DNA of 64,000 bases, from contig CM051461.1 in assembly GCA_028095005.1 (NCBI GenBank), forward strand, positions 28,145,432-28,209,431, in the 5' to 3' direction. Positions 22,724-35,072 of this stretch are shown piece after piece. This DNA is from Rhynchospora pubera (taxonomy: Eukaryota > Streptophyta > Magnoliopsida > Poales > Cyperaceae). Both the position numbers and the translations under genes were made by a program. The notes beneath the pieces are model-generated. The model saw only the letters and a program-made list of their open reading frames with translations, did no database searches and was not told the origin of the DNA. Position 1 is the stretch's first letter, and each line of letters begins with the position of its first letter.

Positions 22724-23110
22724 GCAATAGTAATACTAATAATAACAAAAATAGCAATAAAACCTACATCCTCAGCCGAAATTTAATAATGTGACCTACA
22801 AACCTATAGCATCACTCCTACCCTTAGATTCCTAAGTCATGGCTCCGGTACATGAATTGCTAACTTCCATGTGCTCCTATCGATCTCCAAATCTTTGGAG
22901 ACATTCCATTCTTTAAGATGCATTATGCTAAATTATTAATGCGCTTAGAGATAAACTTAACCATTCTTCACAATTAAATATAATTCTAAATTGGCATTAC
23001 ATTTTTCTGTTCTGTTAATTTGACCCCTCTTTATGACTTCAGGCTGTGGTGGAACAGGAAACATCATGTGCTCGGGGTGTGGTGGTCGTGGGCATATGGG
23101 ATCCGTGTAA
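20850..23110 (+). CDS. DnaJ-type Cys-rich zinc-finger protein, BSD2-like, probably plastid
   Basis: Three exons (20850-21011, 21544-21805, 23043-23110) with GT-AG introns give 163 residues. Residues 1 to about 57 are rich in Ser, Arg and Pro with almost no acid (SPRNLRLGRISARRVQS), as in chloroplast transit peptides. The C-terminal half has four CxxC pairs, C104-C107, C115-C118, C140-C143 and C151-C154, each followed by Gly-containing turns. That is the DnaJ cysteine-rich, two-zinc domain without a J domain. Plastid proteins of this type include BSD2, a Rubisco assembly chaperone, and LQY1-type proteins. This one ends GGRGHMGSV and I cannot say which orthologue it is. The start is the first ATG after a pyrimidine-rich leader. 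The second intron contains two transposon insertions. Confidence 0.85.
22167..22360. mobile_element. 178-bp hAT-type MITE in an intron
   Basis: The element is 22175-22352, starting CAGTGGCAGAGCCAA and ending TTGGCTCTGCCACTG. It is flanked by perfect 8-bp repeats TGTTCTGT (22167-22174 and 22353-22360). The 8-bp duplication and the CAGTG end fit the hAT superfamily. It lies in intron 2 of the zinc-finger gene and includes a short TA run near 22249. Confidence 0.88.
22594..22922 (-). mobile_element. 5'-truncated LINE fragment (RTE-like 3' end)
   Basis: The body is 22603-22913, flanked by 9-bp repeats TAAGATGCA (22594-22602 and 22914-22922). Read on the minus strand it ends CCCCAACTTGTTTGGGAC, then AAAAGGCTTAGTTGTTGTTG, a TTG-repeat tail typical of RTE-type LINEs and the SINEs that borrow it. 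Upstream, the frame has WKLAIHVPEP-like residues before a stop, as at the C-terminus of such LINEs. It lies in intron 2 of the zinc-finger gene and contains an ATT microsatellite at 22686-22722. Confidence 0.75.
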
Positions 23111-24692
23111 GATGCTCTTTCAATCCCTGTGCCCTCTTCTGTTTTTTCCTTGTTTTGATGAGGTTATTTGTAAGAAAGCGATGTATAATTTGCAATTAAT
23201 ATGTTAAATAATTTAGATCTTGGTTGCACTTCCTCAGTTTCTAAAAAGTTCATTTATTATTAGTTTATAATCTGAGCAAATTGCTGTTACTTGGAAGGGC
23301 AAGTGAGCTTTTGGACTGACTAGATCAATTTTCCAATGAATCTGCTCTGGAACTCGAACCAAATTCCTTAATATGTGAGCAGACCTGTCATAGTGTTTTG
23401 CTAAATTGGCACCAAACAATATTGTAGCATAAGTGTGGATTGATGTGGATGGTAATTAATTGCAATATAAGCATATCTCTTATTTGCTATGTCGTTAAAC
23501 AAAAATATTTAACTAAATTAGTTTGCGAATAAGACAAAATTCATAAGGGTCCATAGATGGTTGTGGCTTGCACGTCATCTTTTATTTTCACCAAGTTGGT
23601 CCCCATACAAGATATTTATAACATCATTTTCACATTACTTGAAGGCTTCAAACTTGCCTGAGCTGTGAGGCGTGGCATGCATCAACAAGAAATTTTTTTT
23701 AAAACTGCGTGCTTCTTTGGTAAAGGTTTCAATATAAAACAAGGAACAAAACTGCCCTATATGCGTATATAAAACAAGGAATATATCATTTCACAGTAGT
23801 CAGTGTATTTATGACTAAAAATGATGAAAGGATATGATTGATGCACCTAATTATGTTTTCCTAAGCACGGGGGCTGCATATGACTAGGTAATTTAAGGCT
23901 CCTAGAAAAAACTTTTTGGTTTTGAGATGCAAGTTTGCACTTGTAACTTTTTAGTTTTTAAGGTTCCTAGAAAACACTTTTTGGTTTTGAGATGCAAATT
24001 CGCACTTGTAGCTTGGTGGACCATACTTGATGGAGCTTGTACATTTTTAGTAGTCTACGGCTTAGTCGTCAAAATAGTTAGTTAGAAATTACAATACTTT
24101 AATCAATATGCTTGTCTATTGCAAATTTAATACACAAAATATATGTTTGTTTCCCTGGAATATCACACTTTCCAGGAATAATTTAACAAGACCACTGATA
24201 TAATTATATAATACATTCTTTAATTTAAATATACTCCATATTGTCATGATTTTAAATATAACAAGGCTAATAGTTTCTTACAGGATCATTAAATGAATCT
24301 AGTAATACTTCTCGACACACTAACCATTTGCAGAAGGTCACAGTTGTCTAAATATAATCGCATAAAAATTGCCTCAGACAAAATCGTGTATATATTCTAA
24401 AAATCTATATCGTTGAATCTATACTCCAAAAATCTACAGACACTGACATGAGAAAGAAATCATAAAGCCTCGACTAGGCGTTCTGGCCTACTTGGTCAAA
24501 TTTCTAACCCCCCCCCCCCCCCCTCATATGTCAAATTTTCTTACTTACAGAGAATTAATGGCAGTAAATTTACAACAAGAAAAATGGAAAACAGAACAAA
24601 ATTTCACAGTTCAATCAAAAACGGCTAAGAAAATCACTTCATAATGGCCGCAGGCATTTCGTAGGTTCTTTTTTTTTTTCTAATTTTCTATT
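23111..24692. other. convergent intergenic region with a 67-bp tandem duplication
   Basis: This lies between the 3' ends of two convergent genes. Two adjacent copies of a segment of about 67 bases, with the core ACTTTTTGGTTTTGAGATGC, are at 23894-24018. A run of 16 C is near 24508. No coding frame was found. Confidence 0.6.
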
Positions 24693-27600
24693 TTAGAGGT
24701 TAGTGTGAGTTTGATCTTCTCTTCCTAACTCGCGCAGCCGTTCGTGTATGCAGGACCCTAACTGCTGGTTCAAGGGGTCCTCAGCAAATACTACATGGAA
24801 TGCAGCCACGCAAGACTGTGGCCATGCCATCGCCACCCTAGTCTGTCATTTTCAATCGAAACAAAAAAATAATAAAGAACAGTGATCCAAGATAAAACAA
24901 ATATTGTCACTGGAACAAGACCGGACCAACTGGATTTTAGGTGGGCCTATCTGTTTTCTAGAAGATACCTAATGCATCCTTGATTTCTCAAGGAAAAGAA
25001 GGGTCAAAAGAAATAAAGAAAAATAGAAAATGACTTAAAAAAGAAAAAAAAAAAGGCCATCTGATATATTAGGGAAGAACCAACAGTCTGTGTAGTTACA
25101 AGTGTAATATTGCCACGGTGCAATAGACAATTGTTGGTCATACTCTTTAGTCGACTTAACACTTAAGAAAAGCAACTGGTACTATTAGAATTCGTAATTG
25201 GGTGTCCAAACTCTATAAACCTATAGATGTGGCCACACATCTAAAGCCCTAGAGAAGCCATGGTAAAAAGAACAATGATAACTCCTCTCAAGTAAAGGAA
25301 CTAAAGCGGGAACCACAGCAAAATTAAAAGCTGTGGATACCTTCATTCTTTGTTACAATCTAAGATTTAGTTCACTAGGAGCAAAAGTTGTTAAGCTCTC
25401 AACTTTATCATCGTGCTAATATTTTAGGATGTTGGAAACTCTGCTTTTTTTGCTTTTACATAAGATCTATAATTTAAGATTTATATTAACAATTCATCTG
25501 CAATTAAATGAGAAAAAAAAATGAATATGTTTTTTGTACCATGAAGTAACCGATAAGAAAGGAATAGATTGTGGTGGCAATGAAATACTGATGGTTTACG
25601 AGCAGAACCCATGGCCCGGCTGTTAGGGCTGCTACCGATCCCCCAGCTGTTCCCCACATGAAGCAAAAAGATCCTGTCAGATCATTATCGAGCAGCCGCC
25701 CCACGCCTTGCTTGCTAAACATCTCCCACACATCCCTCGATGCTGTGCCGAAGGCCTTACCATAAGCTGCCACATGCACCAGGCCCCACCTGTTGCCCCG
25801 CCCAACCATCTGATCTGCCACACCAGAAAAGCAACTTGTACAGGAGAAAAGGAATTCGTCAGACCCACCTGCCAGTACATCCATTGCCCGTGCTGCTCCA
25901 CGCGTGGCAGCCACCACCGGTGCTACTGCCGCACCAAGGCATACATCACCAAATGCCCATGTCATGGCTTGACGGAAAGCAGGACCCACAGAGCCTGTAT
26001 CGCCAAGAATAAGCTGCGCATGTGCAAGGCTTGCTATTGCTATGTGCACCGTGTACTTTATGACGTGCATGGTCCATGAAAGGCTAAGAAGAAGCGCGAT
26101 CATGTACAGTGGCCCAAACTGTGATCTTTTATCCTCGACAACCCCCCCAGCTCCAAGCATCCACAGGATAACATAGATGGACCCCACAAGCAAAGAGAGA
26201 GAGATGTAGCTCAGAGCAGCAACCGGAACTCTGGTATTTGCGACTGCAATTGAGAGAATTTCATATGCATGTGGAAGGCGGGGTGTGATCCAACATGCAT
26301 AAAGTGCTTGTGCCATAGCCATGGCTAAAAAAAGGACAGAAAACCCCAGGCTACTGCCAGTGCCGCCACACAAAAGAAGCACGGCGACCCCGGATGTCAG
26401 AAGAGGAGAGAGGCGGATGCATGTTTTGAGGGATAATGAGGGGCGTCTAATGGAAAATGAAACGAAGAAGAGGGAAGAGAGGTAGGAGGTTGCAACAGAA
26501 GCAAGGAGAGGGAGGTACCAATCAGCAGGGTGGAAGGTGTGTTTCTGGTGGAGGGACCCGTGCACGGAGAGGAAGATGACAAGGATAGTGAAAAGGAGGA
26601 GGTGGATTATGAACAGGTATTTTGCTGCATTCGACGTGAAACTGGAGGCAGGAGCAGGACGAGTAGGGACGAAATTCGGTGGGATTGGCGAGGTTGTAGG
26701 AGTTGATACTTGAAAAACTACCTGCAAATGAATTTGTCTCATTTTCATACAACATTAAGTGAAAATTTTATATTGGAATGGGGAAGTACAATTTTTAACT
26801 GATAAAGAAATGCTACTAAAATTTCCTTAAGTACACATTAGTAAATATTTTGGGTACAAATTTCTGAAATAAAAAATTAAAAGAAGCTTCTCCTCACACA
26901 CGGAAGAAGTTATTACGATGTACCTAAATCAATCATCGGACAAACTAGGAATGGTTACGTGCAATAGAAATCAACCTATTGACATCACGAAAAATCACTT
27001 GAAATATAACTCTATGTCACGTCAAACAATGAGTTGATATCACGTTCACTCTATCAATTATTGTAATTTGTAAATGCAGATACAAATTCACTCCCAATTA
27101 AATGTAACTAGAGATACAATAGGATATTCTTGTGGGATGTTCAAGATAAAATTACTGATTGTCACTGCCTAAAATTTGTTTAGGTATGCTAAGCAAGATT
27201 TAATATGATATTCAATTGGATATGGTAGTTCCAAAGTCAAGGTAACCTAACCCACAAACACCGAATGATATGTTGTATAATAAAAGTGAAATTGACAAGT
27301 TTGCAATTTGAGTAGGTAAAAATATAAATAAATGAACCTATTGACCCCAAATTTCAGCAGAGGTTTGGTTCAAGAATGTGACCCTACTTCTATCTTAAAT
27401 CCTGATGTTGAGCTATAAAAATTTAAATTAATACCAGGATTCAGAGATTAAAAAAACACCCAAGAAAAGATGATTTGCCTGTCTTCACTGTTTTTTAACA
27501 CAAAAAGGGAAATATTTGCTTAGATGAAATAAGAGTCTTAGGCCTTGGATTGGTGTACCATACAAACTATGAAAGCGCCTGTATATAGGCGGGAGTTGCA

Positions 27601-28105
27601 ATTTTGAGCCATAATTCTCTTTTGTATAATACTCCTTTTTTTTATGGAGAAACAGGGGAATAATTTCAGAAATAGATAGACATTACTTAAATTGTTGAAA
27701 TTCTTTTGTCAATGTTCAGAATTTCTATTTTTCGATCAAAAAGGAAAAAGGGAAAGAAGGAAATGGAATAACATGAAATGAGATAAGTAGAGAAGCACTG
27801 ATTCAGTTGGAGAACAAGACTTAGCATAAGAAAAGGATTGAATTTAAACTGGAATTGCAATTCCATCCTCAAGAACAAACCCGATTAAAACAGAATAACA
27901 AACGTAAGACTGTAAGAGGTTCAATCTTGAAAACAACATCAGGATATATACGTGACAAACGAGAACAACAATTCCTCGATTCATTTGTGATTGCATAACA
28001 AAACCTCGCTACAAGAGAAAGATAGAACAAGATGGAAACAATTCTCACATTAGTCGGCGTGACCTGATTGCTTCTTGCGCCATTACTCATCCTTGGAGTC
28101 TCCAT
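24693..28105 (-). CDS. choline-transporter-like (CTL/PNS1 family) membrane protein
   Basis: Three exons are proposed: 28105-28049 (19 codons, METPRMSNGARSNQVTPTN), 26721-25540 (394 codons) and 24842-24693 (50 codons including the stop). All are phase 0 with GT-AG introns, giving 462 residues. The long exon encodes about ten hydrophobic segments: first near residues 54-72 after a Pro/Ser/Thr-rich cytosolic tail, and last near 395-413 (IATTIYSFLIGYFM). The final exon adds TRVAMAWPQSCVAAFHVVFA and EDPLNQQ, the conserved family C-terminus with a Cys-rich stretch and the AEDP motif. Arabidopsis relatives are annotated as plasma-membrane choline transporter family; the substrate of this one is unknown. 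Reading only the long ORF would give a false N-terminus (MKMRQ) and false C-terminus (VQKTYSFFFLI) from intron sequence. Confidence 0.88.
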
Positions 28106-28114
28106 TGGCGCCTT

Positions 28115-28230
28115 TTCTTCTATCTCCTCTCTTCTCTCTTCTCTTCTCTCTCCCTCTCTCTCTCTCTCTCTGCGCTTTCTCTGCTTCTCTCTTTCGATTT
28201 TCTTGCTTTTGTCTTTTTTTTTCTCTCTCT
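28115..28230 (-). promoter_or_regulatory. GA/CT-rich leader of the CTL gene
   Basis: Immediately upstream of the proposed ATG the plus strand is a CT microsatellite (TCTCTCTCTC at 28150-28172, and a second block near 28225), so the transcript leader would be GA-rich. Such tracts are common in plant 5' UTRs and core promoters, which supports the start at 28105. Confidence 0.5.
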
Positions 28231-29426
28231 CTTTGGTGCTTTGAAGGATACTGATGTAATTAATTAATAGCTTCCCAGGGAAGACGAGAAACGGTTTCTA
28301 CTGGAGATCTCCAGTAGAGTAGAGGCGTCTGTTTAGATTAGAGCCTGACACAGTGACACTCTCTGGTGAATTTAACGAACTCTTGACCGAAATTTGTTAC
28401 ACGGGTCAATCAGGTCTGCGCGGATAATGACAACAGTGCCATTTTCACTTGAACAGTAACACAAAATTTCATCCGTGGTTAACAAACTTTAAATAAGGTA
28501 TTAACTAGTCAAGTGGTCATGATTAACAAAATTTCATCGTATTACATAATTACATCCGTTTTTCATTATAATTTTCTATGCAATATTTGAGAATTTTTTT
28601 TTTTAAGTTTACTAGATTAGAGGTACTAGTGCATGTTGAAATTTTGCAAATTAATCTATGCATAATCGTGCATGTTATTATAGTTTGGTAAAATAATATT
28701 GGTATATAAATTTCAAAATTAACACAAATTTTATAAAAATTGGGTACATAAACATTTTAGAGATTAAACTCAGTAAATCATTTGGAGCAAGTTAACTATA
28801 AAAAAGCAAATAAATCATTTTAGGGATTAAACAAACATATAAAATGAAATGACATTATACTGTATTTTAGATAAATTTTCAAAACTCGGATACATTATGT
28901 TTTATAAATGTTCTAAACTCAGATACTGTTTTTTTTCTCAAATTTTTAGAAGATCATCTATCTAGAAAATTATGAACAGCTTAAAATAATGATTTTCTAT
29001 AGAATTTTTAAAACAGTAAAAAAGTTAGAAAAAAGTATAAAATTTGGTTTTATACTAAATTTCAATATAAAGATTATATTAAATGATTTAGATCGATCAT
29101 TTGATGTTCGAAAAAGCGCATTGGACGAGCTCCATCCGTCTAATGTATTGGTGCCAACCTGATAGTTTTTTTTTTTTTTTGCATTTTATAATGCTCTACA
29201 ACTATAAATACAGCTCCTCAGGCAAATAAATGATACTTTTGGTGACGAAAAATTTCTCTTTTGCGATTTTTATGAGATAGAGAAGAGAGGACGGGACAGT
29301 TTTATCAAAATAAATGATGCTGAAGAGAGGATCGAATGGTGTATCAAAATACTTTTCTTTTTAACTTTTGTTCATCTCTTTTTTCTTTCTACATTTTTTT
29401 CCCTCTGGTGCTAGCAAAACAAATCT
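28231..29426. other. intergenic, no gene seen
   Basis: The upstream region of the CTL gene. A segment near 29040-29110 resembles one arm of the fold-back MITE at 19913-20325. Otherwise it is AT-rich without a frame. Confidence 0.5.
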
Positions 29427-29750
29427 TAAGAAAGCAATATTTTTAAAACCGGACCGGTCATCGAACTGGCTAGCCAAACGGTTCAGTGGTTTAATCAGTT
29501 CAACCGATTGAACCGATGAAAAAACCGGACGATTTTAAGTAAATTAAGGCTATACACTACTAAAAGTGATGCTGGTCAGGTGGTTTAGGCTCATGACAGT
29601 TTCTTTTCTACCATTTTTTCAATTGTTTCATACAGAAAAAAAAAACCGGCAGTTTTTTAAAGTTGTTGGACCGGATAGGTTTCTGTTCGCGGGCGGTTAA
29701 ACCGGTTGAACCGGCCGATATGGTCCGGTTTTCAAAATATTGTAAGAAAG
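29427..29750. mobile_element. 308-bp ACCGG-rich MITE with 8-bp target duplication
   Basis: The element is 29435-29742. Its ends are CAATATTTTTAAAACCGG and the complement CAATATTTTGAAAACCGG, flanked by TAAGAAAG on both sides (29427-29434 and 29743-29750). Arms are rich in AACCGG and GGTTCAACC. The 8-bp duplication and CA..TG ends suggest hAT. It encodes nothing. Confidence 0.8.
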
Positions 29751-31229
29751 CGAAGAAATTATAGAATTGAAAAACCTGTATTATTTAAAATTTGCTTGAC
29801 CTTGCTCTGCATGCAACAAAAGACTGCTGTCTATAACAGATATGGCTGTGTCCAGTTTAATATTTTTATTGTTAGAATAATGAGAAGAAAAAATAGTTGT
29901 AACTTTGGTATTAACGGAAATAAGTTTTGCCGCCAAGAATATTCCGCATGGAATGTATTACTTAAAGTTATAAATATCCATTTGACTCGGTTCATTTCCA
30001 TTGTGCTCTTCATGATATATTCTTTTTTGTTATTTTATTTTTCAAGTTGTTGTACCCTTTATATCAGGTAGATTTTTTTTTCCTGTGCAATTTGTTTTGG
30101 CAGTCCTCTTAACTTATTTATTACATAAAAGACGACCAGCGTAGCTCACGAGAAGAAAATGACTCCACAAGATGCAAAATTTATAGATGAAATCAATGAG
30201 CGGTGGGTAAATGTTATAAGTATGTATAGTCAATTTTAAATTTTGTATTTAAATTAAATTACCATGAAATAAAGATTATCATGGAAGAAATAAAGATTTT
30301 CTAAACATTTTAAGCATGCGTAGTTGAAAAAATAAATTCTTATTGATTATGATGTTGATTTTTATTTTTATATTGAAGCGAAAATTGGTCCCCGGATGCA
30401 CAATTAATAATTGAAATCAATGAGCGGTTGATTAGTTTTGAAGTACACATATACATAGTCCATTTGAATATGCTGTCATCATAATTAAAATCAACATATA
30501 TTAATATATAAAGCTTATCTTGTTATTGAATTATTGATTAAATTCTTATTGAATTATGATGTTTTTTTTTTGTAGAAGCAATAATGATTATAAGATATTT
30601 ATATTTTTCAACATAATTAAAGATTGTTTCGTTGTCGGCGTGACCGTACTAATAATTTGTCAAAAATGTAATTATTGATACACCTCTCAATCTCTCATCT
30701 ATCATCTATCATTATAAATGCTCTTAAATCGTTTCATGACTTACTTGTTCTAGCAGGTAGAAGCCTAAAAACAAAAGAACATATTTCATTGCAGAATTAC
30801 CGGGCCAATTGGCCGTTGGCTATTGCTGGTGAAGTTCTAAATTTTAAATTTGAACGTTGCTTAGACCTAATTAATGAAAATGGTTCCAAATTTTATAATA
30901 CAAGTATATGTGCGCTGCCATATTAAACTTTATTTAAATTATAGATAACAACGGTTGGATTGGTCGAGTCAGCACCATTTTATTACTCTTTTATTGTACA
31001 CGGATGCGATTCGACGATATGAATCATAGTAATCTAACTTCCTAGTTCCATGCAACATGATCAGATTCATATAAGTTCAAACTTTTTTTATAAATGATTA
31101 ATAATCATATATAAAAAGCTAAACGGAAGTAAGAAACGCTAGGAAAAATAAATATTTCTGCAATTCTACCAATTACAAGAACCCAAACAGAGAAAATTCA
31201 CTAATATAAAAAACTAGTTGCACTAACTA
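29751..31229 (+). other. intergenic, with two related exon-like fragments
   Basis: Two segments encode similar peptides in separate places: PQDAKFIDEINERW near 30160-30210 and SPDAQLIIEINERL near 30380-30425. Each is preceded by AG and has similar flanks, as if an exon was duplicated. A third open stretch after an AG (30757-30926) reads NYRANWPLAIAGEVLNFKFE and runs to a stop. I do not recognise the protein. It may be a decayed gene. Confidence 0.35.
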
Positions 31230-31234
31230 GTTGC

Positions 31235-32997
31235 TGTTAGAGATATGTCCTAGAAGCCAATCTTTTTGGCTACTTCTATGGTTTTATGTTATGGATGATT
31301 TTATATCATTTGTTCCTTGATTTATGTGTTGACAGTTCATTCAGGTTGAGGATCTGAATTATAGATCACTGTGATTCATTTAGTAGTAAATGACAACAAT
31401 AAATCTAAAACGTCCATAATCTTGATAATTAACAAGGAACATTAATTATCAATAAGATTAGTATGCAAGTTAAGTGTTGATTAAGTTCTATAAATCAAAG
31501 GTTAAGAGTAACCAACTTAATTGCATATGTTTATGTTATTTGAACATAGTACAGGACATGACCCAACGAAATAAATATATGGATTGTGTTTTGGTGTCAT
31601 TATTTATTTCGTTATGATTTTGATTCTAAGTTTGAGATATTTATCTTTTCCACATGAGGATAGGTTCAATAAATATCGTCTACCGCTGATTCCCGATAAG
31701 GGCTGCTATACGGACGTTATTTATGTTCTCTTGAATTGTGCGGGGAAAAGCTAAATAGTCAAGAAAACCGTATGTCCCTCATTAATTCACTTAGTGAGTG
31801 ACGATATCTGTTTGGGCCCCTTGATGGAGATAGATTGTTTGCTAGCAACTGATACAATTATCTCTAGATCAAGAAACGTATAATCTGCAAGAATGACACA
31901 TTCCTATCTTGGATTATACGATGATATCGTGAGGCATAGGAATCAAAATAGAGATATATTTTTATTCTCTTATGCAGGATTGAAATATTGTAGCTGTACA
32001 CTATTTATGCGAATTGGGAATCATAACGTGTTGCTAGATACCGCTTATGATTATTGGAATTAAATAGCGATTTAATTCCATGTCCAACGTAGCATAAATC
32101 CTCAAAGGGTCACACAGAATTGGTGTTTTAACCATGCTTGCATTATTTATTTATTTGCAATAATTGGTATTGCAAAATATGATGAGTTGATTAATTAATT
32201 AAATAGCGTTATAGACCGTTATAATTAATTGAATCAAAGGGATCATATAGAAATAAATTAATGCATTATCTAATCCCTAAATAATTATTATTAAGTTAAT
32301 AATTATTTATTTCAACACATATGCATTTAATAGGGCTTTAATTAAATAGTTAATTAAAGGCCCAATAGGGAGTCAAATTGGGAGCAACAAGAAGGGCCAT
32401 TTAATAGTTGATTAAGTGGACCCAAGAGGCAAAGCACATAGCCCATAAAGGGCCCATAATGTGGCCGGCCATGACATGGTGGTAGGTGGGATGGCAAAGT
32501 TGTAAATAGGTGATGTGAGGTAGGTAGGATTTGAGCTCTATATAAAGGGGTATATGGTAGCAAATCCCTCTCTCTCTCTCCCACAAAACCCTAGCCGCCC
32601 CCCCCCCTTCTCTTGGCCGGCGCCTCCCTTCTCTCCCTCTCCATTAGCTCATGTGTTGAGCCCCCTCTCTTCCTCAAATCAATTAGTTCATTTGCTAGAA
32701 GATTGGGAAAGCTAGGGATTAGGCATTTCCTCCAAGTTACTAGCATAACTTGTAGAGGATTTGGTTAATACCAAGTGGACTCGAGGCGATTCGACAAGGA
32801 GGCGGGAGCTAGACGCGAGCACAACCACCTACAACCTAGCCGGTTCGAGCCTCTTGATTACTACATCAAGAGAGGTATACCTTGAACCTTTCTCTCTTGT
32901 GTGAATGGCTTAGTGCAAGATCCGTGTTTGTGCATGATTGTTTATGGATAATTAGTAGTATTTAATCATAAAATGAAAATTATGCACTCAACTAACA
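31235..32997 (+). repeat. 5' LTR of the copia element
   Basis: It is 1763 bp, TG...CA bounded, and nearly identical to 39345-41107. A TATA box (TATATAAA, 32539-32546) is followed about 30 bases later by TCTCTCTCTCCCACAAAACC, a likely transcription start that separates U3 from R. Confidence 0.95.
32539..32546 (+). promoter_or_regulatory. LTR TATA box
   Basis: CTCTATATAAAGGGG within the 5' LTR; the same box is at 40649-40656 in the 3' LTR. It would start the full-length genomic transcript. Confidence 0.7.
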
Positions 32998-33013
32998 GTG
33001 GTATCAGAGCACA
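32998..33013 (+). other. primer-binding site, initiator-Met tRNA type
   Basis: GTGGTATCAGAGCAC directly follows the 5' LTR. TGGTATCAGAGC is the standard plant copia priming site, complementary to the 3' end of initiator methionine tRNA. Confidence 0.9.
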
Positions 33014-35072
33014 TGGTCGTACTTAAGCTATTTTGACACTTAATTAAGAGAAATTGGCTAATTAACGGATTAGTAGAGATGATGCGTTTGTTTGCTGTCT
33101 GGAAATGGTATTTTCTGTGTTGTTTCGCGTTTTTCGCTTTGATAAGTTCTCTGGAAGTTTTTTCCATCTACATGAAAGTTGTAGATCTGTGGATTGTGAT
33201 TCGTTTGGCGTTGGATTCACATTTTTCTGAATTAGTATAGATTTACTGTGAATAAAACGGCGACAGTGCGCAGAACCAGTTTTTGCTTGCACTGTCCTGT
33301 TTGAATGGCTTGAAAGATTTATATTTTTAATATAAGAACCAGTGTTCTATGACTAGATTTAAAGAGGACTTGAAGCTCTTTCTGAGCATGTAATTTTTGT
33401 TGCATGGCTCAGATTAATTTGTGGGTTTTCAAGTATGAAAAGGAAGAACTTGTCAGATCCAGTTTGTTGAGCAAATCGATTGTTCTAATAAACTGTACCA
33501 ACTGAGAACTCTTTTAAAATTCTGTTTAAATGGAGTTGTTCTATTTTGAGTTAGAATTCCAGGAAAATTAATTTCATAATTTTTCGTGGAGATTTGGACC
33601 TTCAACTAGGTTAAAACATTTCGATCGACAGTCTGTTCCAGTACAGAATTTGTTGATTGTTTAGTATGTAACTCGAACCTTTTGAACTGAACTTGGTGGT
33701 TTTCTTTTCATGAATAGTTAGCCTATAGATTAAGCAAGTTTTTCTATGTATATTGTATATATAAAAACTGTTTAGAAGGTGGTCTTACAGACCAAATGGT
33801 TGAGAGGATAATCTGAAAATCTCATAACGGTGTTTCGTGCACTTGTAAGAGATTTGTCATTTTTGATTCTCCCAGATGGTGTAAGATCTCTTCTTGAAAT
33901 TTTTACTGGTAATCACAACTATGATAAGGAGCTTAAGTAATTTATTTGAGAATTTTTGGAGACCTAAAACCTTTGCTTTTATTGGATTCCATTAGTTACG
34001 TTTTTTAATAAATTACTGTTTTTCTAAATATTCAAACTAGTTGAAATTAATTAGAAAACTCCTTGTTTGATCTCCTTTCTGTTATGGGATGTTGAAAGAA
34101 CTTTCTAAATGAATTTAAACAAGTTTTGTTGTTTAAAATTGAGGATTTGTACACGGAATTTACTTATGGCAAACGATACGCAAAGATGCTTGAAAATCGT
34201 TAATTGGAAACAAAGTTCTTGTATGTGCTAACTTTGTTTTGTAGGTGGATAGTGGGTTTAGTATGGCTCAAGACTCAATGCCTTGTGGTTGTAATGAATG
34301 CATGTGTGAATGTTTGTAATGCGGCCTTTGGTGCCATTAATTAATTAATTTGTTGATTAATTTTTGATGTAACTTGTGAGGCTTGCATGCCCCTAAGGTT
34401 AGGATGAGAATAGGATGTTTTCACATGTATTTTGCACCTTTATTTTATATAGGATTTAGATCCTTATAGAATTTAGTGGGAGGGCAAGAATTAGATTAGC
34501 TTTGCTCCATGGACGATGTGGCGAAACTAATGCAAGCGGGAGCCATACAAACCCACAACTATGAGATGCTTATGTGATTACTTTTGTTAGGTTAGGTATG
34601 GGTGTATGCTTACACGACCACCAAACAAAGTGTCATATGAATTGTTTGTCCCAAACTAAAACGAATAAGTTAAATCGCCCTCCTTCTCTCTATTCCCTTC
34701 ACGCCGATTGTCACTCATGGCGCGGTCCGCCCAAGCGGACGTCATGATTGCCAATTCGGTAGTCGGGGTGCAAATAGATAAGATTTGCAAGGAGCAAATA
34801 GTGAGAAGTGACTTTTCGATGGACCCAACTAGAGTTTGGACATCGAGACGAAGTTCGCTCAAGCGAACCAAGAGTCATGGTAAGATGATTGGTTGGAGAA
34901 CCTACCTTATCTAATCATTTTGGATGACGTGCCATAGCAGGTCCATTTTGATGAAAATAGGGGTCTTGGAAATCACTATACTTAGGGACTTTTAAGAGTG
35001 TAGTGAAAGTTTTATTTTTGTTAAAACTAAAAACATAAAACTAATTGACCTTTAATTCGATAATTGTTGTAG
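33014..35072 (+). other. long untranslated leader of the copia element
   Basis: About 2 kb between the primer-binding site and gag, with no long ORF. An inverted pair CCGCCCAAGCGGACG / TTCGCTCAAGCGAACC occurs near 34728-34868 and may form structure. A long leader is common in some copia lineages. Confidence 0.6.

Noticed and set aside
25708..26079. Plus-strand ORFs of 123 and 90 codons
   Set aside because: They are antisense to the long exon of the CTL gene, whose membrane-protein sequence and conserved C-terminus are convincing. The plus-strand peptides are Cys/His-rich only because of reverse-strand codon bias.
25504..26748. CTL gene as a single 414-codon exon
   Set aside because: The first nine and last eleven codons are intron sequence. 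Splicing to 28049-28105 and 24693-24842 restores a normal start and the conserved C-terminus.
32354..32584. Minus-strand ORFs of 76 and 61 codons repeated at 40464-40696
   Set aside because: They recur only because both LTRs are nearly identical; they lie in U3 opposite the promoter and have no coding character.
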